A DNA stretch of 64,000 nucleotides from Bacillus_BA fengqiuensis (GTDB lineage: Bacteria; Bacillota; Bacilli; Bacillales; Bacillaceae_H). The notes below the pieces were generated by a model that made no database searches, had not been told where the DNA came from, and saw only the letters and a program-made list of their open reading frames with translations. Shown here piece by piece: positions 5,815 to 14,789 of the stretch (position 1 is the stretch's first letter; each line of letters starts with the position of its first letter). The stretch is taken from NCBI GenBank assembly GCA_030813035.1, contig JAUSTV010000014.1. One strand, 5' to 3'. Position numbers and translations under genes: made by a program.

Positions 5815-6894
5815 TTACGAGTAATCATCGAGTAAGCCATATAACCTTTGCTGCTCCTGAATTTGTTTATTTAAATCAAAATTTTTTTCAATGACTTTCC
5901 GAGCTCTTTGTGTATACTTTTTCCAAATTTCAGGGTGTTCCAAAAAGAATTGTATACCTTTGGCGAGTTCACTGTCATCGCTCTCGGGAACAAGGTATCC
6001 TGTTACTTTATGTTCAATCAATTCCGGGATGCCTGCATGTTGTGTGGAGATGACGGGCAGACCGCTCGCCATCGCTTCTTTTAACGCATTTGGAATCCCT
6101 TCGATATCGCCGTCTGACCCTGTTTGACTTGCAAGGCAAAAGAGGTGTGCTTTTTTCAACTCATTAGAAATTTGATGTAAATCAAGAGCACCTTTCAGAA
6201 CGACAGCATCTTTCAATTCACACTCCGAGATGAGCGATTGGATTTTCGGTTCATCTTTGCCTGTTCCAATGATATGAAGCTTTGTATTTGGAAATTTTGC
6301 ATGAATTTGTTTGAATGCTTGTATAAGTGTAGGGAATCCTTTTTTCTCAACAAGCCTGCCAACAGATAAAATTCGGATTTCACCATTTTCGGGAAAGGTA
6401 CGTTCCATGTAAGGGAACAGGCTTAAATCGATTCCCCCATATAATACATGTATTTTCTCGTCAGGAAATCCTAATGTTTTCAATTCTTCGGCAAGAAAAC
6501 GGCAAACAGGAAGATACATTGTACCGTGTTTGACTAACGACGAATATCGTTTAGTATTTCTCGTGTAACTTTTGAATTTAGAAGATCCATCGCGCCCTCT
6601 TATGCTGACGATGATGGGGATGTTATATTCAATACAGGCAGGTAAGATCCTTTTTACGTGCTTTCCATGGTGAACATGGATAGCTATGACATTTTGTTCC
6701 TTAAAAAAACGTTTTAAATTCGTAATGCTATTTAAATTATAATAGAAATCAAAAGGGAACTCCGTATTGTCGTCATTCTCGAATGTTCCAATCACGATTG
6801 AACGAAATTGATCCATTTTCACGATTTGATTATAAATAAAACGTTGGTGTGTTTTAATTTTCTCTTCAATAAAGTGAGCGATTGTTTTTTTCAT
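5815..6894 (-). CDS. Glycosyltransferase family 4
   Basis: 359 aa, GT-B fold. The C-terminal half carries the usual family 4 signature: ILSVGRLVEKKGFPTLIQAF (about residues 195-215), HIIGTGKD, and the donor-binding loop EGIPNALKEAMASGLPVIST with the conserved E-x7-E pair, followed by GIPELI. The N-terminal half has the HHGKHVKR acceptor-side segment. It overlaps the upstream CotS-like kinase gene by 4 bases (ATGA). In Bacillus a CotS kinase and a glycosyltransferase (CotSA) form a spore-coat operon; the pairing suggests a spore coat or envelope role here, but this enzyme is not a clear CotSA orthologue. Confidence 0.85.
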   Translation of the reverse strand: MKKTIAHFIEEKIKTHQRFIYNQIVKMDQFRSIVIGTFENDDNTEFPFDFYYNLNSITNLKRFFKEQNVIAIHVHHGKHVKRILPACIEYNIPIIVSIRGRDGSSKFKSYTRNTKRYSSLVKHGTMYLPVCRFLAEELKTLGFPDEKIHVLYGGIDLSLFPYMERTFPENGEIRILSVGRLVEKKGFPTLIQAFKQIHAKFPNTKLHIIGTGKDEPKIQSLISECELKDAVVLKGALDLHQISNELKKAHLFCLASQTGSDGDIEGIPNALKEAMASGLPVISTQHAGIPELIEHKVTGYLVPESDDSELAKGIQFFLEHPEIWKKYTQRARKVIEKNFDLNKQIQEQQRLYGLLDDYS

Positions 6895-7880
6895 AGCCGT
6901 TCACTTCCTTGTATAAGCCAGTCATATTTTCTCTTCTCACGTGCTGCTACTTGTAGTAAAACACCTTCGAGCTTAGACAGATTCTTCCCTTTTCCTTGTT
7001 CCATTTTTTCCTTCACTTGCTTATAGAACTCATGTGGGAACATCGAATCAATTCGATAGATTTCTTTATAGTTCAGATCTTCAGAAAAAATTTTGAAATA
7101 ATGGTCAAATAAGAGAGTTAATCTCGGGTTCGGATCATGTTTGAAATTACGTGTCAAAGACATCATGAGAAAGCGAAAATCTTCCAATGGCGGCCCGAAG
7201 TATGCTCGATCAAAATCGATAATATAATAATTTCCCTTTTCCGTTATGAGCGTATTATTGGAGTTAAAGTCTCCATGACAAATACTATAACGATTAGATA
7301 TTTGCTGTAGATATGCCTCTATATCACAATTTTGCATAAGGGTATAGGAAGCGAGTCCTATCTGTTTGATTTCGTTCATCGCGTCTTTTAAGAGAGAGGA
7401 AGGGACAGAAGATGCCCATTTCTCTAGTTCATTCAGTTTAGATAAATAGCTTGCTAGAAAGTTCTCTTTCGTTGGGAATTGGATTTTTTCATTAAAGCTC
7501 ATAAGCTCTGCAGATTTAGCATGTACATGAAAATGGGCTAATGCTTCAACACGCTGCAATTCATTGACTTTTTCCAGATGGTTAATATATTCACATAAAT
7601 AATAATAGTCTTTCTTCTTTTGGATATATACTTGACCTGCTGTAGTCTTTAATACTTTTGGAACAGCAAAACCAGCTTCAGATAATTGAGAATGAAGCAT
7701 AATAGGAAAAAGAGTCTTCTTCTTGTTTAAGGATTTTAAAACAAGCCATCGCTTATTTTTCGTATCATTTATAATCCAGACTTTATTTTCCTTTGCCTCT
7801 CTGATAAAAATAACATCTTCTTTTGATAAATTATATTCTTGAAGAACTTCCATTAACGTCTTACTATTTTTGGGTTCCAC
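6891..7880 (-). CDS. CotS-like spore coat kinase (APH fold)
   Basis: 329 aa protein of the CotS/YutH/YsxE family, related to aminoglycoside phosphotransferases. Kinase-like core: the catalytic loop HGDFNSNNTLI and the metal motif IIDFDRAYFGPPLEDF (about residues 200-230) are present, so catalysis is plausible. N-terminal lobe with VLKSLNKKK as likely nucleotide-binding lysine strand. GTG start with AAAGGAG 6 nt upstream. First gene of a two-gene operon with the glycosyltransferase. Family members are produced in the mother cell during sporulation; here the role is inferred. Confidence 0.8.
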   Translation of the reverse strand: MEPKNSKTLMEVLQEYNLSKEDVIFIREAKENKVWIINDTKNKRWLVLKSLNKKKTLFPIMLHSQLSEAGFAVPKVLKTTAGQVYIQKKKDYYYLCEYINHLEKVNELQRVEALAHFHVHAKSAELMSFNEKIQFPTKENFLASYLSKLNELEKWASSVPSSLLKDAMNEIKQIGLASYTLMQNCDIEAYLQQISNRYSICHGDFNSNNTLITEKGNYYIIDFDRAYFGPPLEDFRFLMMSLTRNFKHDPNPRLTLLFDHYFKIFSEDLNYKEIYRIDSMFPHEFYKQVKEKMEQGKGKNLSKLEGVLLQVAAREKRKYDWLIQGSERL

Positions 7881-7946
7881 TATTTTCTCCTTTCTATGAA
7901 CCTGCTTTTCGTCTAGTATGTTAATATTTTTATTTTATATTTTTAA

Positions 7947-8042
7947 TATATGCACCGAAGATACTGACGCTTGGGCAAACGGAAACTAATTTATTATATG
8001 CATTGAAAATATGAGTGTCTGGGCAACAAACTAATAATTTAT
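7947..8042. repeat. Imperfect tandem duplication, 2 x 48 bp
   Basis: TATATGCA...CTGACGCTTGGGCAA... (7947-7994) is repeated as TATATGCA...GAGTGTCTGGGCAA... (7995-8042). It lies in the 393-bp gap between the kinase gene and the small gene at 8274; the rest of that gap holds AT-rich upstream sequence and nothing else I can identify. Confidence 0.55.
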
Positions 8043-8273
8043 CATGCATTAATAAAATGTTTATGATGAGTGGAGAGGAAGTGCAAATAAGGTAAGGCCC
8101 ATAACAAATATTGAAAAATCAAGGAATGCTTATATAAAAACGATTTATAAAATGGCCTGCCCTTTCTATCCTTTTAGGATATCTATCTAAAGCAAATCTA
8201 TTATTTTTACATACTATATGAATGTAAGGATTATTCCTTACCTAGTATTTTTAAAAGGAAGGGGGGGTAATAT

Positions 8274-8426
8274 ATGAATTTTAACCTTACGACGTTTCTT
8301 CTCGTGGTTGTACTATTAGTTGCCTTACTTCTAGCTTCATTACTTGGCACTCAAGAGGACCAAAATGCAATTAGAATGTCGATCTGCACTCTCCTTGAAT
8401 GTAGCGATTTCTGTCCTACAGTTTAA
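8274..8426 (+). CDS. 50-aa membrane peptide with Cys-rich tail
   Basis: ATG preceded by a very strong ribosome site (GGAAGGGGGGG). Residues 5-26 are one hydrophobic helix (FNLTTFLLVVVLLVALLLAS), followed by a short polar linker and a tail ending ICTLLECSDFCPTV with three cysteines. It has its own terminator 50 bp downstream, so it is a complete small transcription unit. I do not recognise it. It could be a sporulation or membrane stress peptide, or a secreted small peptide; nothing decides between these. Confidence 0.6.
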   Translation: MNFNLTTFLLVVVLLVALLLASLLGTQEDQNAIRMSICTLLECSDFCPTV

Positions 8427-8473
8427 TCTAAATTAGAAAAATAGCAAGTTTCAGAACGCTGCTGCAACACTCT

Positions 8474-8518
8474 CTTTAAGATCAACTAGAAATAGAATGA
8501 TCTTAAAGGGGTTTTTTC
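8474..8518 (+). terminator. Terminator of the 50-aa peptide gene
   Basis: CTTTAAGATCA / TGATCTTAAAG, 11-bp stem, then GGGGTTTTTTC. Confidence 0.88.
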
Positions 8519-8700
8519 TTAAATATAAATGAATAAGTTTTGCTATTTTTCTTTATATAAAAACAAAAATAGGTATACATACATTTCTGTTTCCATAATG
8601 ATATATATCCAATACATATTCGGTTTTATCGTCATAGACTATGTAATATAAGGAAAATTTAACTTTCACCCTATTACTCTAGAAAAGGGGAGACCATATT

Positions 8701-9195
8701 ATGACGGACAATAATAAGGAAATCTATGAACCCAAAATAAAGCAAGAGAAAGATGACAATCAGGCTAAAAGGGAAGCTGTTATGAAGCTCACATCTGATT
8801 TATTGAAAGATGAAACTTCTATTGATATGGGTTCGATTATGAATATGGCAACTAGCCTTTTAAAAAATGATAAGCTTATGGGTTCTGTAAAGGATCTCGC
8901 TAAACTGAATCAAACCAAAGCTATAGGAGTGCCGCAACAAACTCCAAAACAGAAAGATCAAGAAATGGCTTCACCGCCGGTAAATATGGAAGAGCTAATT
9001 CATGGACTGACAATGCTAAAACAAGAATTACAAGATATAAAAGAACAAAATGAGCATTTGAAAGAACTGATCCTTAAACAGGAAAAGCGGCAAGTGAAGA
9101 AGGAAAGTGAACGTGATCAGCAGCTTATATTATTGATGGAGGAATTAAAGGAGACAAAAGGGCTGATGGCGGCTATTAAGAAAAAGAAGAAGTAG
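8701..9195 (+). CDS. Hypothetical coiled-coil protein, 164 aa
   Basis: AAAGGGGAG precedes the ATG. Very hydrophilic and charged; residues about 40-70 form an amphipathic segment (MGSIMNMATSLLKNDKLMGSV), residues 95-160 a predicted coiled coil rich in K/E/Q (LKQELQDIKEQNEHLKELIL), ending in a run of lysines. No signal or membrane segment. I do not recognise the family. Such proteins in this kind of neighbourhood are often sporulation products, but that is a guess. Confidence 0.6.
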   Translation: MTDNNKEIYEPKIKQEKDDNQAKREAVMKLTSDLLKDETSIDMGSIMNMATSLLKNDKLMGSVKDLAKLNQTKAIGVPQQTPKQKDQEMASPPVNMEELIHGLTMLKQELQDIKEQNEHLKELILKQEKRQVKKESERDQQLILLMEELKETKGLMAAIKKKKK

Positions 9196-9215
9196 GGGAT
9201 TTAAATCTCATAAAA

Positions 9216-9255
9216 GAGGCTGATTTTTAAAAACATGCTTTTAAAAGTCAGCCTC
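9216..9255 (+). terminator. Hairpin after the coiled-coil gene
   Basis: GAGGCTGA-x-TTTTAAAA pairs with TTTTAAAAGTCAGCCTC around a 6-nt loop. No clear T-run follows on the plus strand. Confidence 0.6.
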
Positions 9256-9281
9256 CTGAAAATGAGCCATCGTGAGAAACC

Positions 9282-9312
9282 AAGTAAAATCAAGGGTTAC
9301 TTGATTTTACTT
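9282..9312. terminator. 13-bp perfect hairpin between convergent genes
   Basis: AAGTAAAATCAAG-ggtta-CTTGATTTTACTT. It lies between the end of the coiled-coil gene and the end of pflA; the T content of the arms suggests a bidirectional stop signal, though a classical T-run is lacking. Confidence 0.5.
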
Positions 9313-9370
9313 TAAAAACAGGAGTCCCTTCCTTTTTTTGGACTGACAGGTTAGATCTTTTATCATTTTA

Positions 9371-10105
9371 TTATGAAGCATTCATAATCAGGTGATAGGC
9401 TCTTTCTACTTCTTCGTCGCTCGGCGGTTCTACTTGGTCCAAAGGATAGGAAAGGCCGAGCGCCTCCCATTTATAAACACCAAGCTTGTGGTAGGGAAGA
9501 ATTTCTACTTTCTCCACGTTGGTTAACGAACCGATAAACTCACTGAGGTGCATCAAATCTTCTTGATCATCGGTAATGCCCGGCACGAGAACATGGCGGA
9601 TCCATACAGGAATATGCCGATCTGATAAATGACGGGCAAACTGCAAAATATGATCATTGGTCATACCGGTCAATGTCAGATGTTTTTTTCGATCAATATG
9701 TTTAAGGTCAAGCAGGACGAGATCTGTATACAACAGAAGCTCCTTCAACTTTTCTTGAAAAACACTGCTGGTTGAATAACAGCCTCCAGAGCTGTCGATT
9801 GTGGTATGAATACCTAGCGCTTTACAACGCTTGAACAGTTCGGTGACAAAATCAATTTGCAACAGTGCTTCGCCACCGCTCACTGTAATCCCGCCTCCGG
9901 AAGATTCGATAAAAGGGAGGTACGACTGCAAATCTTGCATAATTTCATCGACGGTCATCGTTTTTCCCGTGCCGATTTCCCATGTATCGGCATTGTGGCA
10001 ATATTGACAGCGAAGGAGGCACCCTTGCACAAAAACGACATAGCGGATACCGGGACCGTCCACTGTTCCAAATGTTTCGATTGAATGAATGTTTCCGATC
10101 ATCAT
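9371..10105 (-). CDS. pflA: Pyruvate formate-lyase activating enzyme
   Basis: Radical SAM enzyme, 244 aa, which abstracts a hydrogen from the conserved glycine of PflB to create its glycyl radical under anaerobic conditions. The [4Fe-4S] motif Cys29-x3-Cys33-x2-Cys36 (GCLLRCQYCHN) is preceded by the typical TVDGPGIRYVVF. SAM-binding SGGEAL near residue 100 is intact. AGGAG precedes the start, which may be either of two adjacent ATGs. It follows pflB by 65 bp in the same direction, so both are probably transcribed from the promoter upstream of pflB. Confidence 0.95.
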   Translation of the reverse strand: MMIGNIHSIETFGTVDGPGIRYVVFVQGCLLRCQYCHNADTWEIGTGKTMTVDEIMQDLQSYLPFIESSGGGITVSGGEALLQIDFVTELFKRCKALGIHTTIDSSGGCYSTSSVFQEKLKELLLYTDLVLLDLKHIDRKKHLTLTGMTNDHILQFARHLSDRHIPVWIRHVLVPGITDDQEDLMHLSEFIGSLTNVEKVEILPYHKLGVYKWEALGLSYPLDQVEPPSDEEVERAYHLIMNAS

Positions 10106-10170
10106 TACGAGCTCCTCTCCAAAAGAAGGGAAGGGGCAACCATTGGAGAGGAAGCCTCTTCGTTTAAGTT

Positions 10171-12423
10171 TTATAACGATTCGTGGAATGTACGGTTGAT
10201 GACGTCAATTTGTTGTTCACGAGTAAGCTTAATAAAGTTGACGGCATAACCGGATACACGGATCGTCAATTGCGGATATTGTTCTGGGTGCTCCATGGCA
10301 TCCAGTAATGTTTCTCTGTTAAAGACGTTCACGTTTAGGTGATGGCCCGCTTTTTTTGCATAACCATCGAGGATGAAAGCAAGGTTGCGTATTTGTGTAT
10401 CTTCATCTTTTCCCAATGCTTTCGGCACGATGGAGAAAGTGTTGGAAATTCCGTCCATCGCGTATGTGTAAGGCAGCTTGGCGACAGATGAAAGAGAAGC
10501 GAGTGTTCCTTTCGTATCGCGCCCGTGCATCGGGTTAGCACCTGGAGCGAATGGTTCACCTGCACGGCGGCCATCGGGTGTATTGCCTGTTTTCTTTCCG
10601 TATACGACATTCGATGTAATCGTCAAAATGGACATTGTATGAACGGAATCTCGGTACGTTTCATGTTTTCGCAGCATCTTCATGAAACGTTTCACCAAAT
10701 CGATGGCGATGCTGTCAACACGATCATCGTTGTTGCCGTATTTAGGGAAATCGCCCTCTGTTTCAAAATCCACAGCGAGACCATTTTCATCGCGAATGAC
10801 TTTTACTTTCGCATGTTTGATGGCACTCAGTGAATCAGCCACTACACTAAGCCCAGCGATACCCGTAGCCATTGTCCGGATGATGTTTGTATCATGAAGC
10901 GCCATTTCGATGCGTTCATAGCTGTATTTGTCGTGCATGTAATGAATGACATTGAGTGTGTTAATGTACAAGCCGGCGAGCCATTCCATCATCTCCTCAA
11001 ATTTCTTCATCACTTCCTCATATTCCAATACGTCGGATGTGATAGGGGAGAAGGCGGGAGCCACCTGGATTTTCAGCTTTTCATCGACACCTCCATTAAT
11101 CGCATAAAGAAGGGCTTTTGCCAAGTTGGCACGGGCACCGAAAAACTGCATTTGTTTTCCGATTTCCATCGCTGACACGCAGCAGGCGATTCCGTAATCA
11201 TCACCATATTCCGGACGCATAATGTCGTCATTCTCATATTGAATCGAACTTGTTTGAATCGACATTTTGGCGCAATATAGTTTAAACTTTTCAGGAAGCT
11301 GTACAGACCACAGAACGGTTAAGTTTGGTTCTGGAGCAGGTCCTAAGTTATCTAGTGTATGCAAGAAACGGAACGAGTTTTTCGTAACGAGAGGTCGTCC
11401 GTCCAATGCTATACCCCCGATGGATTCCGTTACCCACGTTGGATCGCCGCTGAACAGTTCATTATAATCAGGTGTTCGGGCGAATTTTACCAAACGCAGC
11501 TTCATGACGAAATGATCGACCAGCTCTTGAGCTTCTAGCTCGGTTAATATACCTTTTTGAAGGTCTCGTTCGATATAGATATCCAAGAACGTAGACACTC
11601 GTCCAAGACTCATAGCTGCACCATTTTGTTCTTTAATGGCGGCAAGATAAGCGAAATAAAGCCATTGAAACGCTTCCTTTGCATTGTGGGCCGGTTCTGA
11701 AATATCATATCCGTAAGATTCGGCCAGTTGTTTTAATTCTTTTAATGCCCGAATCTGCTCAGATAGTTCTTCCCGTAAACGGATATTGTCTTCATTCATG
11801 ATTCCGCTCATGGCGCGGAAATCTTTTTGCTTTTCTTCGATAAGAAAATCGACACCGTAAAGGGTGACACGACGATAATCGCCAATAATGCGGCCGCGGC
11901 CGTAAGCATCTGGAAGACCTGTAATGATGCCGGCTTTTCGAGCCATCTTCATTTCATCTGTATAGGCATTGAAAACGCCCTGGTTATGTGTTTTTCGATA
12001 GTCCGTGAAAATTTTCACAAGATGATCGTCCACTTTATAGCCATATGCTTCACAAGATGCTTCCGCCATGCGAATACCGCCGAAAGGCTGAAGTGAACGC
12101 TTGAAAGGCTCGTCTGTTTGGAAACCGACCACTTTTTCGGTTTCTTTGTTCAAATATCCCGGACCGTGAGAGGTAATGGATGACACAATGTTTGTATCCA
12201 TATCAAGAACTCCGCCGTTTTTACGCTCCTGGCTCGTTAATTCCATTACTTGTTTCCATAAAGAGGTTGTTTCAGCTGTAGGACCTTGGAGAAACGAATC
12301 GTCCCCCTTATATAAGTGAAAGTTTCGTAAAATAAAATCGCGAACATTTACTTCGTTTTGCCATACACCATGTTGAAAGCTTTCCCAAGGGTTGGTTTTC
12401 ATTTTTTCTTTTACGTCGATCAT
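10171..12423 (-). CDS. pflB: Pyruvate formate-lyase (formate C-acetyltransferase)
   Basis: Glycyl radical enzyme of 750 aa that converts pyruvate and CoA to acetyl-CoA and formate without oxygen. The catalytic cysteine pair (GIACCVSAME) is near residues 413-414 and the radical glycine lies in RVSGYAVNF near residue 724. Full length for the family. I placed the start at 12423 (MIDVKEKMKTNPWESF) because GAGGTGGGAACA immediately precedes it; the upstream ATG at 12441 overlaps this ribosome site. An Fnr-like operator lies about 90 bp upstream. Formate and acetyl-CoA from this enzyme match the anaerobic theme of the hydrogenase operon 8 kb away. Confidence 0.96.
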   Translation of the reverse strand: MIDVKEKMKTNPWESFQHGVWQNEVNVRDFILRNFHLYKGDDSFLQGPTAETTSLWKQVMELTSQERKNGGVLDMDTNIVSSITSHGPGYLNKETEKVVGFQTDEPFKRSLQPFGGIRMAEASCEAYGYKVDDHLVKIFTDYRKTHNQGVFNAYTDEMKMARKAGIITGLPDAYGRGRIIGDYRRVTLYGVDFLIEEKQKDFRAMSGIMNEDNIRLREELSEQIRALKELKQLAESYGYDISEPAHNAKEAFQWLYFAYLAAIKEQNGAAMSLGRVSTFLDIYIERDLQKGILTELEAQELVDHFVMKLRLVKFARTPDYNELFSGDPTWVTESIGGIALDGRPLVTKNSFRFLHTLDNLGPAPEPNLTVLWSVQLPEKFKLYCAKMSIQTSSIQYENDDIMRPEYGDDYGIACCVSAMEIGKQMQFFGARANLAKALLYAINGGVDEKLKIQVAPAFSPITSDVLEYEEVMKKFEEMMEWLAGLYINTLNVIHYMHDKYSYERIEMALHDTNIIRTMATGIAGLSVVADSLSAIKHAKVKVIRDENGLAVDFETEGDFPKYGNNDDRVDSIAIDLVKRFMKMLRKHETYRDSVHTMSILTITSNVVYGKKTGNTPDGRRAGEPFAPGANPMHGRDTKGTLASLSSVAKLPYTYAMDGISNTFSIVPKALGKDEDTQIRNLAFILDGYAKKAGHHLNVNVFNRETLLDAMEHPEQYPQLTIRVSGYAVNFIKLTREQQIDVINRTFHESL

Positions 12424-12509
12424 TGTTCCCACCTCATTCAAGTCAATATGTACGAAACCCTCGTAACAGATTTCTTACGTTCAGCATACACGTGATGAAA
12501 TGGAATGAA

Positions 12510-12525
12510 TGTGATAAACATCACT
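12510..12525 (-). promoter_or_regulatory. Fnr-like operator upstream of pflB
   Basis: TGTGATAAACATCACT matches the Fnr/Crp-family palindrome TGTGA-N6-TCACA at nine of ten conserved bases. It is centred about 95 bp before the pflB start, the place expected for activation of an anaerobic promoter. Binding itself is inferred. Confidence 0.65.
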
Positions 12526-12740
12526 GATTTGTGAAAAAATGAGCAAATATGGATTTTGAATTTGCCCGAACCCTTTGTATAAGCTGTTTTCGATGATTCA
12601 TGAACTTTTTGTGAAAAGAAAAAATGGGAGAGCTAGGCCGTGTGTGAAAGGCAGTTTTCTAAAAAAAATGGTTGCTTTAGCCCCTTTTGAATCATCCCTT
12701 TTCCTCAAAAATTACTTTTTCAAAAAGTTAGAAAATTATA

Positions 12741-12769
12741 TTGACAAACAAAATAAACGAGTCTACTAT
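12741..12769 (+). promoter_or_regulatory. Sigma-A promoter of the T-box/brnQ unit
   Basis: TTGACA (12741-12746), 17-bp spacer, TACTAT (12764-12769). The T-box leader begins about 25 bp downstream. The 215 bp between the Fnr-like site and this promoter hold no convincing gene. Confidence 0.6.
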
Positions 12770-12796
12770 AATAACTATTGAATTGATGAATAAAAT

Positions 12797-13052
12797 CGCT
12801 GAAGAGAACGAGTACGTTGCCATTCTGTTCTACAGAGAGTTGACAAGTTGCTGAAAGTCAATGCCCAGGATGCAGCCGAATATCATCTCGGAGATGCAAA
12901 GCTGAATATGCCAGTAAGCTTTTGCCGGGTTGTCCGCCGTTAAAGGGAACACGTATGATGGTACGTTAAGCTGAGTGCTGCATGTTTTTTTGTGCGGAAT
13001 TAGGGTGGTAACGCGAGTATACTCGCCCCTATTGTCTAGGGGCGGGTTTTTT
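12797..13052 (+). promoter_or_regulatory. T-box riboswitch upstream of brnQ (probably Ile)
   Basis: tRNA-sensing leader. The 5' AGAGAACGAGTACG element opens stem I; the T-box AGGGTGGTAACGCG lies at 13002-13015; the terminator CGCCCCTA/TAGGGGCG with TTTTTT closes it at about 13024-13052. In the specifier region GAATATCATCTCGG (about 12887-12900) the codon ATC followed by A is the best fit, indicating isoleucine. When uncharged tRNA-Ile binds, the T-box should pair into an antiterminator and allow transcription of the transporter. The specifier choice is inference. Confidence 0.88.
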
Positions 13053-13138
13053 ATGTGGTTAAAAAAGGAAAAAGCCAATTCCAAAAGAACTGGTGTTAGT
13101 TGATCATTATTATCTGAATGTTTAAAAAGGGGAGTAAC

Positions 13139-14461
13139 ATGACATCACTATCAAGAAAAGACACGATGTTTGTTGGACTTATGTTATTTGCATTGTTTTT
13201 TGGAGCTGGCAACCTCATTTTTCCTCCATTTTTAGGACAGGAAGCAGGAGAGAATTTCTGGCCGGCTATCTTTGGATTCATTATCACCGGTGTAGGTCTT
13301 CCGTTTCTCACGGTTATTGCCATTGCATTGGCGAAAGATGGGGTGAAAACCCTTGGTAATCGCGTGCATCCAGTATTTGGTCTCATTTTTGCAACAGCGG
13401 TTTATTTATCGATTGGGCCGTTTATGGGGATTCCGCGCGGAGCGAACGTAGCGTTTGAAATGGGAGTCAAGCCCTTTTTGTCAGGCGAACGTTCCGGCAT
13501 GGCTCTATTGATTTTCACTGTACTGTTTTTTGCGCTTGTGTATTGGGTGAGTTTAAATCCTTCCAAGCTTGTGGATAGAATCGGAAGTCTATTGACACCG
13601 GTATTATTGGCAGCCATCGCTTTTATCGGGGCAGGAAGCTTGATGAAGTTTAATGGCCCGCTTGGTGATACAACCGCAAAATATGCGGCATCACCAGTAT
13701 TTGCAGGCTTTATGGAAGGGTATTTGACGATGGATACAATTGCCGCTCTCGCGTTTGGGATTGTGGTCGTCACATCGATTCAATCAAAAGGCGTAACAGA
13801 GCAAAGCCTTATTGTAAAAGCCGTTGTAAAAGCCGGTTTAGTTGCCGGAATTGCATTGGCGGCTGTATATGTAGTGGTCGGTTTGCTTGGGGCTAAAATG
13901 GATGGGACTTTTGATAATGGAGGCACCATTTTAACAACGGCCGCGAAAGCGTTGTACGGCCAATTTGGGGTCATGCTGTTGGGTCTCATCGTTATGTTGG
14001 CATGTTTCACCACGTGTGTCGGTCTTGTTGTGGCAACAAGTCAATATTTTGAAAAGCTGATGCTGAGTGTTTCGTATAAAACGTTGGTCACCGTGATTAC
14101 GGTTGTCAGCTTTTTAATCGCGAATCTTGGATTGAATCAAATTATCGCTCTGTCGGTACCGGTTTTAATCATCATCTATCCGATCACGATTGTACTGGTT
14201 GGACTATCGTTTTTCCATAAGGCATTCAGCGGATCTCGCTTTGTGTACGCAGGATCGTTGTTAGGTGCAGGAATTGTCAGCTTATTTGACGGATTGAAAA
14301 TGTTTGGAATAGAAGCAGAGCTGGTTATCTCCTTATTTGAACAAATTCCTTTATACGGAGTCGGGCTTGGCTGGTTTATTCCGGCACTTGCAGGAGGAAT
14401 CGTCGGTTGTGCGGGAGAATGGATCCTGAAACATGCCTTTGGCAAAACGGCGACACATTAG
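13139..14461 (+). CDS. brnQ: Branched-chain amino acid transporter, BrnQ/LIVCS family
   Basis: Sodium- or proton-coupled importer of Leu/Ile/Val in the cytoplasmic membrane. 440 aa with about 12 hydrophobic segments; typical start (KDTMFVGLMLFALFFGAGNLIFPPFLG) and central motif AALAFGIVVV. GGGGAGTAAC precedes ATG 13139; the in-frame ATG at 13118 has no such site. Expression is controlled by the T-box leader just upstream, which ties uptake to shortage of charged branched-chain tRNA. Confidence 0.95.
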   Translation: MTSLSRKDTMFVGLMLFALFFGAGNLIFPPFLGQEAGENFWPAIFGFIITGVGLPFLTVIAIALAKDGVKTLGNRVHPVFGLIFATAVYLSIGPFMGIPRGANVAFEMGVKPFLSGERSGMALLIFTVLFFALVYWVSLNPSKLVDRIGSLLTPVLLAAIAFIGAGSLMKFNGPLGDTTAKYAASPVFAGFMEGYLTMDTIAALAFGIVVVTSIQSKGVTEQSLIVKAVVKAGLVAGIALAAVYVVVGLLGAKMDGTFDNGGTILTTAAKALYGQFGVMLLGLIVMLACFTTCVGLVVATSQYFEKLMLSVSYKTLVTVITVVSFLIANLGLNQIIALSVPVLIIIYPITIVLVGLSFFHKAFSGSRFVYAGSLLGAGIVSLFDGLKMFGIEAELVISLFEQIPLYGVGLGWFIPALAGGIVGCAGEWILKHAFGKTATH

Positions 14462-14789
14462 AACTGAATTATATAGTTAAATAATTTTGTCGTTTTAATA
14501 AAGAAGAATAGAAGGAGGGAGATCACAAAGTAAGGTGTGATCTCCCTCTTTTTTATTTATTTCAGTAACATTCTCCTGATGGAAGTATCTTCAAGTGAAT
14601 CGAATACCTGTCTCCTCATTTTTACCAACAAAATAAAATCACTCCTTCGTCATGATTATATATTATTTGGTAAATGAGGGATGGAGATGAATGTCCTTTA
14701 TTTAGGATGACCCTTTAGTCGATCAGGCAAGTCAATCATGTTCTTTGACAGAGATTATAGAAGCAAAGAAGAGAATTATCGACAAGAGC
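14462..14789. other. Intergenic region between convergent genes
   Basis: Contains the brnQ terminator at 14514-14555. I see no gene or repeat in the remainder. Confidence 0.4.
14514..14555 (+). terminator. Terminator of brnQ
   Basis: GAGGGAGATCACA / TGTGATCTCCCTC, 13-bp stem, then TTTTTTA. Confidence 0.92.

Noticed and set aside
10525..12096. Several plus-strand open frames of 70-100 codons
   Set aside because: Shadows of pflB; no ribosome sites or motifs.
12575..12781. Open frame of 68 codons before the T-box
   Set aside because: No ribosome site; it overlaps the -35 and -10 boxes of the T-box promoter.
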